Under the pieces are notes generated by a model that ran no database searches, had not been told where the DNA came from, and saw only the letters and a program-made list of their open reading frames with translations. This document shows, in pieces, positions 20,374 through 29,773 of a DNA stretch of 64,000 nucleotides. A program made the translations under genes and the position numbers. Source of the stretch: Paracoccaceae bacterium (lineage in GTDB: Bacteria > Pseudomonadota > Alphaproteobacteria > Rhodobacterales > Rhodobacteraceae); the NCBI GenBank assembly GCA_012103375.1, contig WLWX01000001.1:858501-922500 (forward strand). The letters are read 5' to 3'. Each line of letters opens with the position of its first letter. Within the stretch, counting starts at the first letter, position 1.

Positions 20374-20625
20374 ATGGCCACAATGAACGTTTCCCTTCCC
20401 GACCAGATGAAAGACTGGGTCGAGAGCCGCACCGACGACGGCAAATTCGCCAATTCCAGCGACTACGTCCGCCACCTGATCCGGCAGGATCAGGATCGGG
20501 CACAGGCGATTGCGCGGCTGAATGCTGCCCTTGAAGAAGGCGAACGCTCAGGCGTCGCGGAAGATTTCAACTTTGATGACTTTAAAGCACGCATGAGGAT
20601 TGAGTACGCAGCCGAGAAAGCATGA
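20374..20625 (+). CDS. parD: Type II antitoxin, ParD/CC2985 family
   Basis: The 83-residue protein begins MATMNVSLPDQMKDWVESR, the ribbon-helix-helix start of ParD-like antitoxins, followed by NSSDYVRHLIRQD and a charged C-terminal toxin-binding tail. The ATG at 20374 was chosen over longer in-frame options because it begins at the conserved strand. It overlaps the toxin start by ATGA. The family binds its own promoter and neutralises ParE. Confidence 0.88.
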   Translation: MATMNVSLPDQMKDWVESRTDDGKFANSSDYVRHLIRQDQDRAQAIARLNAALEEGERSGVAEDFNFDDFKARMRIEYAAEKA

Positions 20626-20909
20626 GCCGTTTTACGCTTTCGCATGCAGCCGAAAACGATCTCAGTGAAATCTGGTGGTACACGGCAAGAACTTGGGGTG
20701 AGGCGCAGGCGAACCTCTACACAGGCGACCTCAATGCAGCTTTTCAAAACCTCGCTTCCGGCGGCAGTTCGGGACGCGCGTACCACGGTCGAGAGGGCTA
20801 TTATCGCTATACTGTTGCAAGGCATGTGATTTTCTTCAAAGAAGGTGATGAAGGTATCATCGTTATGCGCATTCTGCATCAGCGGATGGATGTGAATTCG
20901 AGGTTATGA
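20622..20909 (+). CDS. parE: Type II toxin, ParE/RelE superfamily
   Basis: The 95-residue protein has the ParE layout: LSHAAENDLSEIWWYTARTW at the start, GRAYHGREGYYRYTVARHVI in the sheet, and IIVMRILHQRMD at the C-terminus. ParE toxins of this family poison DNA gyrase. It is coupled to the antitoxin by a 4-bp overlap. The module is inserted between rplW and rplB. Confidence 0.88.
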   Translation: MSRFTLSHAAENDLSEIWWYTARTWGEAQANLYTGDLNAAFQNLASGGSSGRAYHGREGYYRYTVARHVIFFKEGDEGIIVMRILHQRMDVNSRL

Positions 20910-20984
20910 TCGACAAATGCGAGGCTGATTATTTGGATCGGCAACTCTCGCAGCATCTTCAAGTTTGGCAAACTCGACACCCCC

Positions 20985-21013
20985 TTGCCACCCTCCCAAC
21001 CCTCCGCTAAATA
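20985..21013 (+). promoter_or_regulatory. Promoter of the rplB-rplP block
   Basis: TTGCCA at 20985-20990, a 17-bp spacer made almost only of C and T, and TAAATA at 21008-21013. A leader of about 135 bp with a GGGG-rich hairpin region precedes rplB. The layout matches the rpsL, rpmC, rplO and rpsM promoters. Confidence 0.72.
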
Positions 21014-21152
21014 CCCCCATCTGCTCCACCCCGGATTCGTCCGGGGTGGCGTAGTTTTGGGCGTTGCCCACCCTAACCGGGGACCTTCGGGGCCCTTTCA
21101 CATACGGCGAGGCGCAGCCTCCGTCGGCCAAGCAAACGGAAGACAGTTAAAC

Positions 21153-21995
21153 ATGGCACTCAAGTCGTACAAACCGACGACGCCGGGCCAGCGTGGGCTG
21201 GTTCTGATCGACCGTTCGGAGCTTTGGAAAGGCCGCCCGGTCAAATCCCTCACCGAGGGTTTGACCAAGAATGGCGGACGGAACAATACCGGACGGATCA
21301 CGATGCGTCGCAAAGGCGGGGGGGCAAAGCGCCTTTACCGTATCGTTGATTTCAAGCGCACCAAGCATGACATGGCCGCAACGGTTGAGCGGATCGAGTA
21401 TGATCCCAACCGCACCGCCTTCATCGCGCTGATCAAATATGAAGATGGCACCCAGACCTACATCATCGCACCGCAGCGGATTTCCGTCGGCGATCAGGTG
21501 ATCTCGGGCGCGAAGGTCGACATCAAGCCCGGCAACGCGATGCCGTTCCAGGGCATGCCGATCGGCACCATCATCCACAACATCGAGCTGAAGCCGGGCA
21601 AGGGCGGGCAGATTGCACGCTCGGCCGGCACCTACGCTCAGTTCGTGGGGCGTGACGGTGGCTATGCGCAGATCCGCCTGTCCTCGGGCGAGCTGCGCCT
21701 TGTCCGTCAGGAATGCATGGCGACAGTTGGTGCGGTTTCGAACCCCGACAACTCGAACCAGAACTTCGGTAAGGCTGGCCGCAACCGGCACAAGGGCATC
21801 CGCCCGTCTGTGCGTGGTGTGGTCATGAACCCGGTCGATCACCCGCATGGTGGTGGCGAAGGGCGGACATCGGGTGGTCGCCACCCCGTCAGCCCCTGGG
21901 GCAAGCCGACAAAGGGTGTGCGCACCCGTAACAAGAACAAGGCGTCGTCGAAGCTGATCCTGCGTTCGCGTCACGCCAAGAAGAAGGGCCGTTAA
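21153..21995 (+). CDS. rplB: 50S ribosomal protein L2
   Basis: L2 of 280 residues from the ATG at 21153 (start [15 protein letters not shown]). The highly conserved [19 protein letters not shown] near the C-terminus contains the histidine important for peptidyl transfer. The longer frame from 20985 is not family-like. It heads the second ribosomal block, 3 bp from rpsS. Confidence 0.97.
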   Translation: MALKSYKPTTPGQRGLVLIDRSELWKGRPVKSLTEGLTKNGGRNNTGRITMRRKGGGAKRLYRIVDFKRTKHDMAATVERIEYDPNRTAFIALIKYEDGTQTYIIAPQRISVGDQVISGAKVDIKPGNAMPFQGMPIGTIIHNIELKPGKGGQIARSAGTYAQFVGRDGGYAQIRLSSGELRLVRQECMATVGAVSNPDNSNQNFGKAGRNRHKGIRPSVRGVVMNPVDHPHGGGEGRTSGGRHPVSPWGKPTKGVRTRNKNKASSKLILRSRHAKKKGR

Positions 21996-21998
21996 GAT

Positions 21999-22277
21999 AT
22001 GGCACGTTCCGTCTGGAAAGGCCCGTTTGTGGACTCTTACGTCCTCAAAAAGGCCGAAAAATCGCGTGAGTCGGGCCGCAACGAGGTCATCAAGATCTGG
22101 TCGCGCCGCTCAACCATTCTGCCTCAGTTCGTTGGTCTGACCTTCGGGGTCTACAACGGCAAGAAGCACATTCCCGTCAACGTCAGCGAAGACATGATCG
22201 GTCAGAAGTTCGGTGAGTATTCGCCGACACGGACCTATTACGGTCATGCCGCCGACAAAAAAGCGAAGCGGAAGTAA
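21999..22277 (+). CDS. rpsS: 30S ribosomal protein S19
   Basis: S19 of 92 residues with [19 protein letters not shown] at the start and [20 protein letters not shown] in the middle. It binds 16S rRNA in the 30S head together with S13. It lies 3 bp from rplB and 3 bp from rplV. Confidence 0.97.
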   Translation: MARSVWKGPFVDSYVLKKAEKSRESGRNEVIKIWSRRSTILPQFVGLTFGVYNGKKHIPVNVSEDMIGQKFGEYSPTRTYYGHAADKKAKRK

Positions 22278-22280
22278 GCC

Positions 22281-22661
22281 ATGAGCAAGGATAAAAATCC
22301 CCGCCGCGTGGAAGACAACGAAGCGCTTGCCAAAACCCGGATGCTGCGCACCAGCCCGCAAAAGCTGAACCTGGTCGCCCAGATGATCCGTGGCAAGAAG
22401 GTCGAGAAGGCTCTGTCCGATCTGACCTTTTCGAAGAAGCGCATCGCCATCGACGTGAAGAAATGCCTTCAGTCGGCCATTGCGAATGCGGAAAACAACC
22501 ACAACCTAGACGTCGACGAACTTGTCGTCGCCGAAGCCTGGGTCGGCAAGAACATGACCATGAAGCGCGGTCGTCCGCGGGCGCGTGGCCGGTTCGGCAA
22601 GATCATGAAACCCTTTGTCGAACTTACCATCAAAGTCCGTCAAGTTGAGGAGCAAGCCTAA
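22281..22661 (+). CDS. rplV: 50S ribosomal protein L22
   Basis: L22 of 126 residues, with the [20 protein letters not shown] segment and the arginine-rich tip [15 protein letters not shown] that narrows the exit tunnel and where macrolide-resistance changes occur in other species. Its stop overlaps the rpsC start (TAATG). Confidence 0.97.
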   Translation: MSKDKNPRRVEDNEALAKTRMLRTSPQKLNLVAQMIRGKKVEKALSDLTFSKKRIAIDVKKCLQSAIANAENNHNLDVDELVVAEAWVGKNMTMKRGRPRARGRFGKIMKPFVELTIKVRQVEEQA

Positions 22662-23374
22662 TGGGACATAAAGTCAACCCGATCGGCATGCGCCTGCAAG
22701 TCAACCGCACCTGGGACAGCCGCTGGTACGCCGACACCAAAGATTACGGCAACCTCTTGATGGAAGACATCAAGATGCGCGAATTCATCAAGGAAGAGTG
22801 CAAGCAGGCCGGGATCTCGAAGATCATCATCGAGCGTCCGCACCGCAAATGCCGCGTGACGGTCCATGCTGCGCGTCCGGGCGTTGTTATCGGCAAAAAG
22901 GGCGCCGACATCGAAACCCTGCGCAAGAAGCTTGCCGCGATGACCGATAGCGAACTGCACCTGAACATCGTTGAGGTCAGAAAGCCCGAGCTGGACGCCG
23001 CCCTGGTGGCCGAAAGCATCGCGCAACAGCTGGAACGTCGCGTTTCTTTCCGCCGTGCGATGAAGCGCGCGGTTCAGAACGCCATGCGGATGGGTGCCCT
23101 TGGCATCCGCGTCAACGTCGCGGGCCGCCTTGGCGGTGCCGAGATTGCGCGCACCGAATGGTATCGCGAAGGGCGGGTGCCGCTGCACACGCTGCGCGCC
23201 GATATCGACTATGCCGGTTACGACGCGAAAACCGCCTATGGCATCATCGGGATCAAAGTCTGGATCTTCAAAGGTGAGATCATGGAGCACGATCCCGCAG
23301 CGCGTGATCGTCGCCAGCAGGAACTGCAAGACGGTCCCGCACCCCGTGGTGCCGGCGGCGGTCGGAGGAACTAA
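22661..23374 (+). CDS. rpsC: 30S ribosomal protein S3
   Basis: S3 of 237 residues beginning [20 protein letters not shown], with a KH domain ([17 protein letters not shown]). It lines the mRNA entry channel. The C-terminus has the Gly/Arg-rich tail GAGGGRRN. It follows rplV by a one-base overlap and precedes rplP by 2 bp. Confidence 0.97.
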   Translation: MGHKVNPIGMRLQVNRTWDSRWYADTKDYGNLLMEDIKMREFIKEECKQAGISKIIIERPHRKCRVTVHAARPGVVIGKKGADIETLRKKLAAMTDSELHLNIVEVRKPELDAALVAESIAQQLERRVSFRRAMKRAVQNAMRMGALGIRVNVAGRLGGAEIARTEWYREGRVPLHTLRADIDYAGYDAKTAYGIIGIKVWIFKGEIMEHDPAARDRRQQELQDGPAPRGAGGGRRN

Positions 23375-23376
23375 TC

Positions 23377-23790
23377 ATGCTACAGCCAAAACGAACCAAA
23401 TTCCGCAAGATGCACAAAGGCCGCATCAAAGGTGAGGCCAAGGGTGGCTCTGACCTGAACTTCGGCACCTACGGCCTGAAGGCGATCGAGCCCGAGCGGA
23501 TCACCGCCCGGCAGATCGAAGCCGCACGTCGTGCCATGACGCGCCACATGAAGCGTCAGGGCCGCGTCTGGATCCGCATCTTCCCGGACACGCCCGTCAC
23601 TGCCAAGCCCATCGAAGTTCGTATGGGTAAAGGTAAGGGTTCGGTCGATCGTTGGGCCGCCAAGGTCAAACCCGGCCGCGTGATGTTCGAAATTGACGGC
23701 GTCGACGACGGTGTCGCACGCGAGGCGCTGCGCCTTGCCGCGATGAAACTGCCGGTCAAGACCCGGACGATCCAACGCGAAGACTGGTAA
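23377..23790 (+). CDS. rplP: 50S ribosomal protein L16
   Basis: L16 of 137 residues, [19 protein letters not shown] at the start and [20 protein letters not shown] in the conserved centre near the A-site tRNA. In standard operons rpmC follows at once; here a terminator and 4.8 kb of accessory DNA intervene. Confidence 0.97.
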   Translation: MLQPKRTKFRKMHKGRIKGEAKGGSDLNFGTYGLKAIEPERITARQIEAARRAMTRHMKRQGRVWIRIFPDTPVTAKPIEVRMGKGKGSVDRWAAKVKPGRVMFEIDGVDDGVAREALRLAAMKLPVKTRTIQREDW

Positions 23791-23874
23791 GCCCGGCGCG
23801 CGTTAGCGCGTCAACGCGCGGTACAGCGGGTTTTCCCCGAAAACCTGCGGGCCGCAACCCGGTGAAACTTAGGA

Positions 23875-23908
23875 GACCCCGTCGCGACTGCGGCGGGGTC
23901 TTTTCTTT
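23875..23908 (+). terminator. Intrinsic terminator closing the rplB-rplP block
   Basis: Arms GACCCCGTCGC and GCGGCGGGGTC (one weak pair) with a 4-base loop, followed by TTTTCTTT. It ends the second ribosomal block. Downstream, 23909-24050 shows no gene I can support. Confidence 0.87.
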
Positions 23909-24050
23909 GTCGATGTATGGGTTGCCAATAGCCACGACACTTGCACCCCGTTGACGCAGATCTTGCACACGGGGGGCATGGCTCCGGATGCACAAAACGC
24001 GCGACGACGACCTGAGATCCACTGGTCATCTCAGGTGCCGTGGCATCCTA

Positions 24051-25103
24051 AAGCGTTTCGGCTTGAACCTGAATCGCGAGGGATTCCCTTGAGACCTGAT
24101 CTGTGATTCATCCTGTTTGGGAGGATGGATCATGTCAGCACCTTTGCCATCTGCGCTTCGGATACGGTTTCAGAGATACATTGAAGAAGGGTTGAGCGGG
24201 CGCGCGGCGGCGTTGCGGTTGAAGCTGTCGCCTGCCACAGGCGCGCGGTGGGCGCGTCAGGTGAGGATGAAGGGTCATGCGGAACCTGCCCGGCAGGGAC
24301 CGCCGCGCGGCAAGGGAAAGCTGGCTCCGCATCGGGAATTCTTTGAGGAGTTGATCGCACAAGACCCTGACATCACGCTCTTTGAGTTGCGTAATGCGCT
24401 GGCCGATGCAGAGGGTGTGCGGGTGCATCACTCCTCCATCGCCAACCTTCTGTCCCGGCTCGGCTTCACGTACAAAAAAAGTCGCTGGTCGCAACCGAGC
24501 GCCGCCGCGCCAAGGTAAGGCAGCAACGGGCCGACTGGTTCAGATACCGCTCGCCAGCCATTGCGACCTTTCCTGAGCGCGTTGTCTTTATTGACGAAAC
24601 CGCAGTGAAGACAAACCTCACGCGCCTACGCGGCAGAGCCAAGCGCGGTAAGCGCCTGACGATGGATGCGCCCTTCGGAAGCTGGGGAACCCAAACCTTG
24701 ATCGCGGGCCTGACCCAAGGCGCGCTGATCGCACCTTGGGTCATCAAGGGAGCGATAGATGGCCCCGCCTTCGCGGCCTACATCCGCGAAGTGCTGGTCC
24801 CCGAGATCAACCCCGGCACTGTCGTCATTCTCGACAACCTGGCAACCCACCGGAATAAGGAGGCGACGCAGGCTTTACGCAATCACGGCTGCTGGTTCCT
24901 TTACCTGCCACCGTACTCGCCCGACCTGAATCCCATCGAGCAGGCCTTCTCTAAACTGAAAGCCCATTTGCGACGGATCGGGGCCAGGTCCTTTACCCAG
25001 GTCTTCGAAGCAATCGGAGCAATCTGCGATCTCTACGACCCAGTAGAATGCTGGAACTACTTTAAGGCCGCCGGATATGTCTCAGGTTAATGTCGAAACG
25101 CTT
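24051..25103 (+). mobile_element. IS630-family insertion sequence (first element)
   Basis: Ends AAGCGTTTCG.. and ..CGAAACGCTT form inverted repeats extending over about 26 imperfect bases, including an AACCTGA block on each side. The element is flanked by TA at 24049-24050 and 25104-25105, the usual IS630/Tc1 target duplication. It carries a transposase in two overlapping frames joined by an A7 slip site. It lies between the rplP terminator and a small minus-strand gene whose stop codon it partly supplies. Confidence 0.92.
24132..25090 (+). CDS. IS630 transposase, expressed by -1 frameshift
   Basis: OrfA (24132-24518) holds the helix-turn-helix part (GLSGRAAALRLKLSPATGAR). At TACAAAAAAAGTC (about 24471) seven A residues allow a -1 shift into the frame that runs to 25090. 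The joined product reads GFTYKK-KSLVATERRRAK and continues to the catalytic motifs VVFIDETAVKTN, VVILDNLATHRN and YLPPYSPDLNPIEQAFSKLK, the DDE triad of IS630. The element therefore looks functional. Efficiency of the shift is untested. Confidence 0.9.
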
Positions 25104-25390
25104 TAGTCGCGGATCTTCTCGGCGGAAGAAAAGGACGTCACTTCCGGCGGCGCGGTCAGCAAGTCCGCCAGCCCGCCCCAAATGGCTTGAATCTGAGGCG
25201 TCGCGGCATTTGCCGCAGCCTCATCTTCATAGATCGCGACCGCATATCCAGCGCCGTCGTCGTTCCACATCGCCCAGTTTGCAACGCCGCCGGAAATCTG
25301 GCTGACGCCAGCGCGAATATCCGGAATGCGCGCGACCATCTCTTCCAGCCGTGCGGGATCTGATTGAAACTTTGTCATTCGTGCAAACAT
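25103..25390 (-). CDS. Small antibiotic-biosynthesis-monooxygenase-like (dimeric alpha/beta barrel) protein
   Basis: From the ATG at 25390, preceded by GGGGAGGACTTAGA, the product is 95 residues (MFARMTKFQSDPARLEEMV...). The fold suggested by the alternating pattern and the MTKFQSDPARLEE opening is the ABM/dimeric ferredoxin-like barrel; many members have no known reaction. The adjacent IS630 target TA forms part of the stop: TAA now, TAG in the inferred pre-insertion sequence, so the protein length did not change. Confidence 0.65.
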   Translation of the reverse strand: MFARMTKFQSDPARLEEMVARIPDIRAGVSQISGGVANWAMWNDDGAGYAVAIYEDEAAANAATPQIQAIWGGLADLLTAPPEVTSFSSAEKIRD

Positions 25391-25609
25391 TCTAAGTCCT
25401 CCCCTTGTTGCCTCCTGCGACGTTAGTACGCTGTTTGACATTACGCCAGCGTCAACGTCGCTGAACCAATTTCACGCCCCGCATAGGCAAGCAGGTGGCG
25501 CCGGGCCTTTCCTTTGTTGACGCACCTCGGGTAGAGGTCTGTTAATCATGGCACGGCATCCGCAGTCGTCTGAGGATCCGCCAGTTAATTCGCACAGGAA
25601 AACACGCTT

Positions 25610-26230
25610 ATGACCACACTCTGCTACGCCAAGAAAACCTGCTCGGTCGGGATCCATGTTCTGATGGAGGAAATCGGCGAACCGTTTGATGTTCGGGTCG
25701 TAGATTTTTCCAAGAAGGAACAGAAGTCGCCCGAGTATCTGGCGCTGAATCCCAAGGGCAAGGTGGCCGCCCTGGTGCGCGACGATGGTTCGGTTTTGAC
25801 GGAATACGCGGCGATTGCGATCTGGCTGGCGATGAAAAACCCCGAAAAGAACCTGATGCCGACGGATCCAGAGGGGTTTGCGCGGACGCTTGAAGCGATG
25901 GATTTCGTCGTCGGCACCGTGCACATGCTGTCCTGGCGCCTGTTCCGCCGCCCGGATGCCTATTCCGACAACCCGGAAGAGCACGAACAACTTAAGGTAC
26001 GTGGCAAGGCGGCGATGATGGATGCCTTTGCCGTGGTGAACGAACAGCTCGCCGGCAAAGACTTTTTGATGGGTGATTTCACCATCGCGGATACGGCGCT
26101 GTATTACTGCGAATACTGGGCGAAGGATGTCGCCGGTTGGGATTTGCCTGCGAACGTCGAGGCGCACTACCAGCGGATGCTGACGCGCCCCTCGGTTCAG
26201 GCGAACCGCAAGCTGGAAGGCGTGGCGTAA
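25610..26230 (+). CDS. Glutathione S-transferase
   Basis: The 206-residue protein has the thioredoxin-like N-terminal domain (CYAKKTCSVGIHVLMEE, LALNPKGKVAALV, then a TEYAAIAIWLA glutathione-binding Ser/Glu-type site) and a helical C-terminal domain with FTIADTALYYCEYW. It is a cytosolic enzyme conjugating glutathione or acting as a peroxidase; substrate unknown. It is followed after 5 bp by a truncated oxygenase gene, so they shared a transcript. Confidence 0.85.
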   Translation: MTTLCYAKKTCSVGIHVLMEEIGEPFDVRVVDFSKKEQKSPEYLALNPKGKVAALVRDDGSVLTEYAAIAIWLAMKNPEKNLMPTDPEGFARTLEAMDFVVGTVHMLSWRLFRRPDAYSDNPEEHEQLKVRGKAAMMDAFAVVNEQLAGKDFLMGDFTIADTALYYCEYWAKDVAGWDLPANVEAHYQRMLTRPSVQANRKLEGVA

Positions 26231-26235
26231 GCCCG

Positions 26236-26412
26236 ATGTCCGAGGCCCGGTCCCTTTTCGTCACCCGCCTCTACCAGGCGCAATTGTCCGAACGGGGCAA
26301 GCCGGTGGATGCGGGCGAACTCCACGCTTCCTGCCTGACGGTGGCCGAAGATGATGAGGCCGGGCAAGCCTGGTGCGAGGAGAACGATTTCCCCGGCTAC
26401 ACCAGCTACGCC
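26236..26412 (+). pseudogene. 2OG-Fe(II) oxygenase family (TIGR02466-like) protein, truncated by IS
   Basis: Only 59 native codons remain: MSEARSLFVTRLYQAQLSER at the start and AEDDEAGQAWCEENDFPGYT before the break, which from memory match the start of TIGR02466-type putative 2OG-Fe(II) oxygenases of about 200 residues. The frame then runs into the IS end and stops at 26448. The Fe-binding half is absent and was not found on the far side of the IS, so insertion came with a deletion or the rest lies elsewhere. Confidence 0.72.
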
Positions 26413-27600
26413 TGTCTAGCCCCCAAGTTCTGGGCCATTTCTGATTAGAGTTTCTGGCATTGGTGGTCGCATGTTCAGAGCCTGGTGCGGACGTGTGTGG
26501 TTGTACTGCTTAAGCCAATGATTGATGACGATCTGTGCCTGTTTCGTTGTTGTGAACCATTCAGCGTTGAGGATCTCGTGCCGGAGAGTGCCGTTGAACC
26601 TCTCGTTGTATCCGTTTTCCCAAGGGGACCCCGGATAGATTCTAATTGGTCGAACACCAACGCGAACCAACCACTCCTGCATCGCCTTGGCTACGAACTC
26701 TGGGCCGTTGTCGGAGCGGATATACTCCGGCGTGCCATGGCAGAGGAGCAGCGGATATAGCGCCTCCAGAACATCTTCGGCGCCCATCCTGCTGCGAACT
26801 TCCACGGCCAGGGCCTGCCGGGTGTACTCATCCAGAACGGTCAGCATCTTGTAGCTCCGGCCATTGCTGAGCTTGTCGTGAACGAAGTCGATGCTCCAGA
26901 TGTGGTTCGGATGCGTCGGCCTGAGGCGAATGATCGAGCTGTCCTTGTGATAAAGCCGTCTGCGCTTCCTGTGCCGCTGCGGGAGTTGCAGTCCTTCTTC
27001 CTGCCAGAGACGCTCAACCTTCTTATGATTGACCCGCCAGCCCTCGATGCGCAGGAGTTCCGAAACTTTACGATAGCCGTAGCGCCCATATTGCTTGGCC
27101 AGGCGGATCAAAGCGAGCCGTAGAGCATCATCGTCTTTTGGCGCGGGTCGATATTGCAGAGAGCTTCGCGCCATACCGACGACCCGGCAGGTCCTCCGCT
27201 CCGAGGTCGCGAGCTTTTGGCGCGTATGAATAACGGCCTGACGGAGCTCCCCAGTCGTCAGGCCCTGGGCTTTAAGTAGTTCAGGCTTTCTTTGAGGATC
27301 AGCTTGTCCAATTCAAGCTCAGCGACGATCTTCTTGAGACGCCCATTCTCCTTTTCCAGGCTGCGCATCTCCGACAACTGCGACCGTCCCATACCACCAA
27401 ACCGTTTCCGCCAGTTGTAATATGTCGCATCGCTGATGCCGACGCTACGACACGCCGATGCAACGTCACTTCCTCCCGTCAGCTTCAGCTCAATCTCACG
27501 CAGCAGCTTCAATACATCTTCGTCCGAATGCCGTTTCCGTGCCATTACATATTCCCCTCTCAAGACCAATGTAGTGGCCCAGTTTTAGGGGGGAAGGACA
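26413..27600 (-). mobile_element. IS3-family, IS407-group insertion sequence, copy A
   Basis: The 1188-bp element has ends TGTCTAGCCCCCAAGTTC.. and ..GGGGGGAAGGACA, imperfect inverted repeats starting TGT. It encodes OrfA and OrfB on the minus strand. Copy B at 47033-48220 is the same length and orientation; the one difference I found is T at 27174 against G at 47794. Flanking bases (CGCC left, GTCG right) do not form a target duplication, so the copy has been rearranged or had an adjacent deletion. Confidence 0.93.
26416..27545 (-). CDS. IS407-group transposase (OrfA/OrfB by -1 frameshift)
   Basis: OrfA (27545 down to 27258, 95 residues) has a helix-turn-helix (VASACRSVGISDATYYNWRK) and a leucine-zipper-like tail. 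OrfB continues in the -1 frame near the end of OrfA (CTTAAAGCCC) to its stop at 26416, inside the terminal repeat. OrfB has the DDE integrase core: WSIDFVHDKLSNGRSY, YIRSDNGPEF and ENGYNERFNGTLRHE. No ideal slippery heptamer is seen. All catalytic residues are present. Confidence 0.9.
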
Positions 27601-27667
27601 GTCGTGTGCTAAAATTCAACTTTAGCTATTCTGAGCTCAGTCAATTGGTCAATCGGATTGAATCGCC

Positions 27668-28432
27668 ATGCCAAGCCTGAAGGAATTTGTTGCGGCTCTC
27701 CAGGCAGGATGGTTCCCTGCGTTGGCGGCGCTTATCGGTTGTTTTCTGGTTATTGGCGGAGATTGGTTTGGGTTGCCGTACCTTACTGAAACGCCCGGAT
27801 GGCTGCTGACGACCGCAGTCATTGTTGGACTTTTTTCTTTAAGTGTACTGTTGGCGAATGTCGCCTATTTGCGGATTGTGTTGAAAAACTCCGAAATCAG
27901 AGCGTCGCGGATTTCTTGCGAAAACCTATGAAGCGAAATAGTCGGAAAGCTTTGACCACGAGACAGCGCATGGCTGCGCGTGAGCGCATGTAGGCGATTT
28001 GGGCCGACCCCCGCGCCAAAAATTTAGGATCGGGCTGCATGGAAAGAAAAATCATCGTTCAGGCCCTAAAACGGAGTTTTTCAACACAATCTGCCGGTAG
28101 TAATTTGGAAGGCATTTCAAAGGTCAAAGCGGCGAAGTGCTTTCAAAAGGCAAATTGAATCCGAAATCTTCCAGGCGCCGCAAGAAGAGCTGGATGTTCT
28201 TGCCTATTTGGTAACAACACGCCGACGTGCATTTTCGGCCGAATTTAATGATCGAAGGCTCATACCTTTGGTATCTAAAGGTTGGCTGCAAAAAGGGGGT
28301 GGGACCAACAGGGTGTTGGAATGGCCTTATGTAGTACAAAAAGATGTTTGGGAGTTTCTCGTGGCGAACGAAGATCAGTTCCGAGTTGATAATGCTGACG
28401 CAATTCCAGACCCCTTTAACTGGCGTGCCTGA
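27668..28432 (+). pseudogene. SieB-like superinfection-exclusion membrane protein, interrupted by the miniature element
   Basis: The 5' part encodes two hydrophobic segments (WFPALAALIGCFLVIGGDWF and TTAVIVGLFSLSVLLANVAY). After the 218-bp element (27874-28091) the frame resumes as LPVVIWKAFQRSKRRS, through EELDVLAYLVTTRRRAF to a C-terminus at 28432. Removing 222 bp restores one frame of about 180 codons. Two N-terminal helices followed by a cytosolic wHTH-like stretch (DRRLIPLVSKGWLQKGGG) resemble phage SieB proteins (PF14163); this assignment is from memory and tentative. The region looks richer in A+T than the ribosomal genes, suggesting acquisition. Confidence 0.6.
27874..28091 (-). mobile_element. 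218-bp miniature inverted-repeat element, copy 2
   Basis: Same 20-bp perfect terminal repeats as copy 1 but in the opposite orientation. The flanks are TGCG (left) and TGCC (right), a 4-bp duplication with one mismatch. Joining the flanks keeps the interrupted membrane-protein gene in frame (AYLPVVIW). Confidence 0.9.
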
Positions 28433-28472
28433 AACAACGTTGGTCAGGTGACTCTGAGTAGAAAACTATCCC

Positions 28473-28502
28473 TTGCCAACCCAACCCCACCCCCCCTATA
28501 CG
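28473..28502 (+). promoter_or_regulatory. Promoter of the rpmC-rpmD block
   Basis: TTGCCA at 28473-28478, an 18-bp spacer composed of A and C, and TATACG at 28497-28502. It lies between the broken SieB-like gene and rpmC. Confidence 0.72.
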
Positions 28503-28590
28503 GCCCCCTTCACCACCCACTCCACTGGAACCAGGGTGACCTGCGCATGTCGCAAAGGGCCCTCCGGTGATGTTGAAAGGACGAACGGCG

Positions 28591-28800
28591 ATGAACGCCT
28601 CTGAATTGCGTGAAAAGACGCCTGACCAGTTGAAAGACGAACTGGCCAACCTCAAAAAAGAATCCTTCAACCTGCGCTTTCAGCAGGCAACGGGATCCAT
28701 GGAAAGCACCGCCCGGATGCGCAGCGCGCGTCGTGATGCGGCCCGTGTGCTGACCATCCTCAACGAAAAAGCCCGCGATGCGGCGAAAGCGGAGTCCTAA
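28591..28800 (+). CDS. rpmC: 50S ribosomal protein L29
   Basis: L29 of 69 residues from the ATG at 28591 ([18 protein letters not shown]), with the helical hairpin [19 protein letters not shown]. It binds near the tunnel exit beside L23. It heads the third ribosomal block and is 3 bp from rpsQ. Confidence 0.96.
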   Translation: MNASELREKTPDQLKDELANLKKESFNLRFQQATGSMESTARMRSARRDAARVLTILNEKARDAAKAES

Positions 28801-28803
28801 GAG

Positions 28804-29034
28804 ATGCCCAAACGTATCCTGAACGGCACCGTAACCAGCGACAAGAACGAACAGACCGTGACGGTTCTGGTCGAACGCCGCTATGCCCACCCGCTGCTGC
28901 ACAAGACCGTGCGTGCGTCCAAGAAATATCGCGCCCACGACCCGAAGAACACCTTCAAGACCGGTGACAAAGTCCGCATTCAGGAATGCGCGCCGATCTC
29001 GAAAACCAAACGCTGGGAGGTTTTGGCCCAGTAA
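28804..29034 (+). CDS. rpsQ: 30S ribosomal protein S17
   Basis: S17 of 76 residues, an OB-fold protein with [19 protein letters not shown] at the start and [19 protein letters not shown] in the centre. It binds 16S rRNA early in assembly. A gap of 64 bp separates it from rplN. Confidence 0.97.
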   Translation: MPKRILNGTVTSDKNEQTVTVLVERRYAHPLLHKTVRASKKYRAHDPKNTFKTGDKVRIQECAPISKTKRWEVLAQ

Positions 29035-29098
29035 GCCTTAACCTTCCGGTTCGACGAAACCCTGGGGCAGAAAGTCCCCAAAGGTCGGGAGAACCCAA

Positions 29099-29467
29099 AT
29101 GATCCAGATGCAAACCAATCTGGATGTCGCTGACAACTCCGGCGCGCGCCGGGTGCAGTGCATCAAAGTCCTCGGTGGGTCGAAACGGCGCTATGCGTCC
29201 GTTGGCGATGTCATCGTTGTAAGCGTGAAAGAGGCGATCCCGCGCGGTCGCGTCAAGAAAGGCGACGTGCGCAAAGCCGTCGTCGTGCGCACCGCCAAGG
29301 AAGTCCGCCGTGACGATGGCACCGCCATCCGCTTTGACGGCAACGCCGCCGTGATCCTCAACAACAACAACGAACCGATCGGCACCCGTATCTTCGGGCC
29401 GGTGGTGCGAGAGTTGCGCGGCAAAAACTTCATGAAAATCATCTCGCTGGCGCCGGAGGTTCTCTGA
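29099..29467 (+). CDS. rplN: 50S ribosomal protein L14
   Basis: L14 of 122 residues beginning [19 protein letters not shown], the highly conserved family start. It forms bridge B8 with 16S rRNA and is the docking site of silencing factor RsfS. It abuts rplX with no gap. Confidence 0.97.
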   Translation: MIQMQTNLDVADNSGARRVQCIKVLGGSKRRYASVGDVIVVSVKEAIPRGRVKKGDVRKAVVVRTAKEVRRDDGTAIRFDGNAAVILNNNNEPIGTRIFGPVVRELRGKNFMKIISLAPEVL

Positions 29468-29773
29468 ATGGCTGCGAAACTGAAAAAGGGCGACAAAGTC
29501 GTCGTGCTGGCCGGTAAGGACAAAGGCAAAGAGGGCGAGATTTCCGCCGTCATGCCTGCGAAGAACAAGGCCGTCGTGGAAGGCATAAACATTGCCATCC
29601 GTCACACCCGCCAAAGCCAGACCAGCCAGGGTGGCCGCGTGCCGCAAGCCACGCCCATCGACCTGAGCAATCTGGCGCTGATTGATGCCAAGGGCAAACC
29701 CACCCGCGTCGGCTTCCGCATGGATGGCGACAAGAAAGTGCGTTTCGCCAAGACCACGGGGGACGTGATCTGA
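29468..29773 (+). CDS. rplX: 50S ribosomal protein L24
   Basis: L24 of 101 residues with the KOW motif [19 protein letters not shown] at the start. It is an assembly initiator of the 50S subunit. The ATG follows the rplN stop directly and its stop overlaps the rplE ATG. Confidence 0.97.
   Translation: MAAKLKKGDKVVVLAGKDKGKEGEISAVMPAKNKAVVEGINIAIRHTRQSQTSQGGRVPQATPIDLSNLALIDAKGKPTRVGFRMDGDKKVRFAKTTGDVI

Noticed and set aside
23756-24022. Minus-strand frame over the rplP terminator with a protein-like stretch (RVQDLRQRGASVVAIGNPYI)
   Set aside because: It would have to read through the terminator region, has no good start and no recognised family; may be a remnant cut by the IS630 insertion but cannot be supported.
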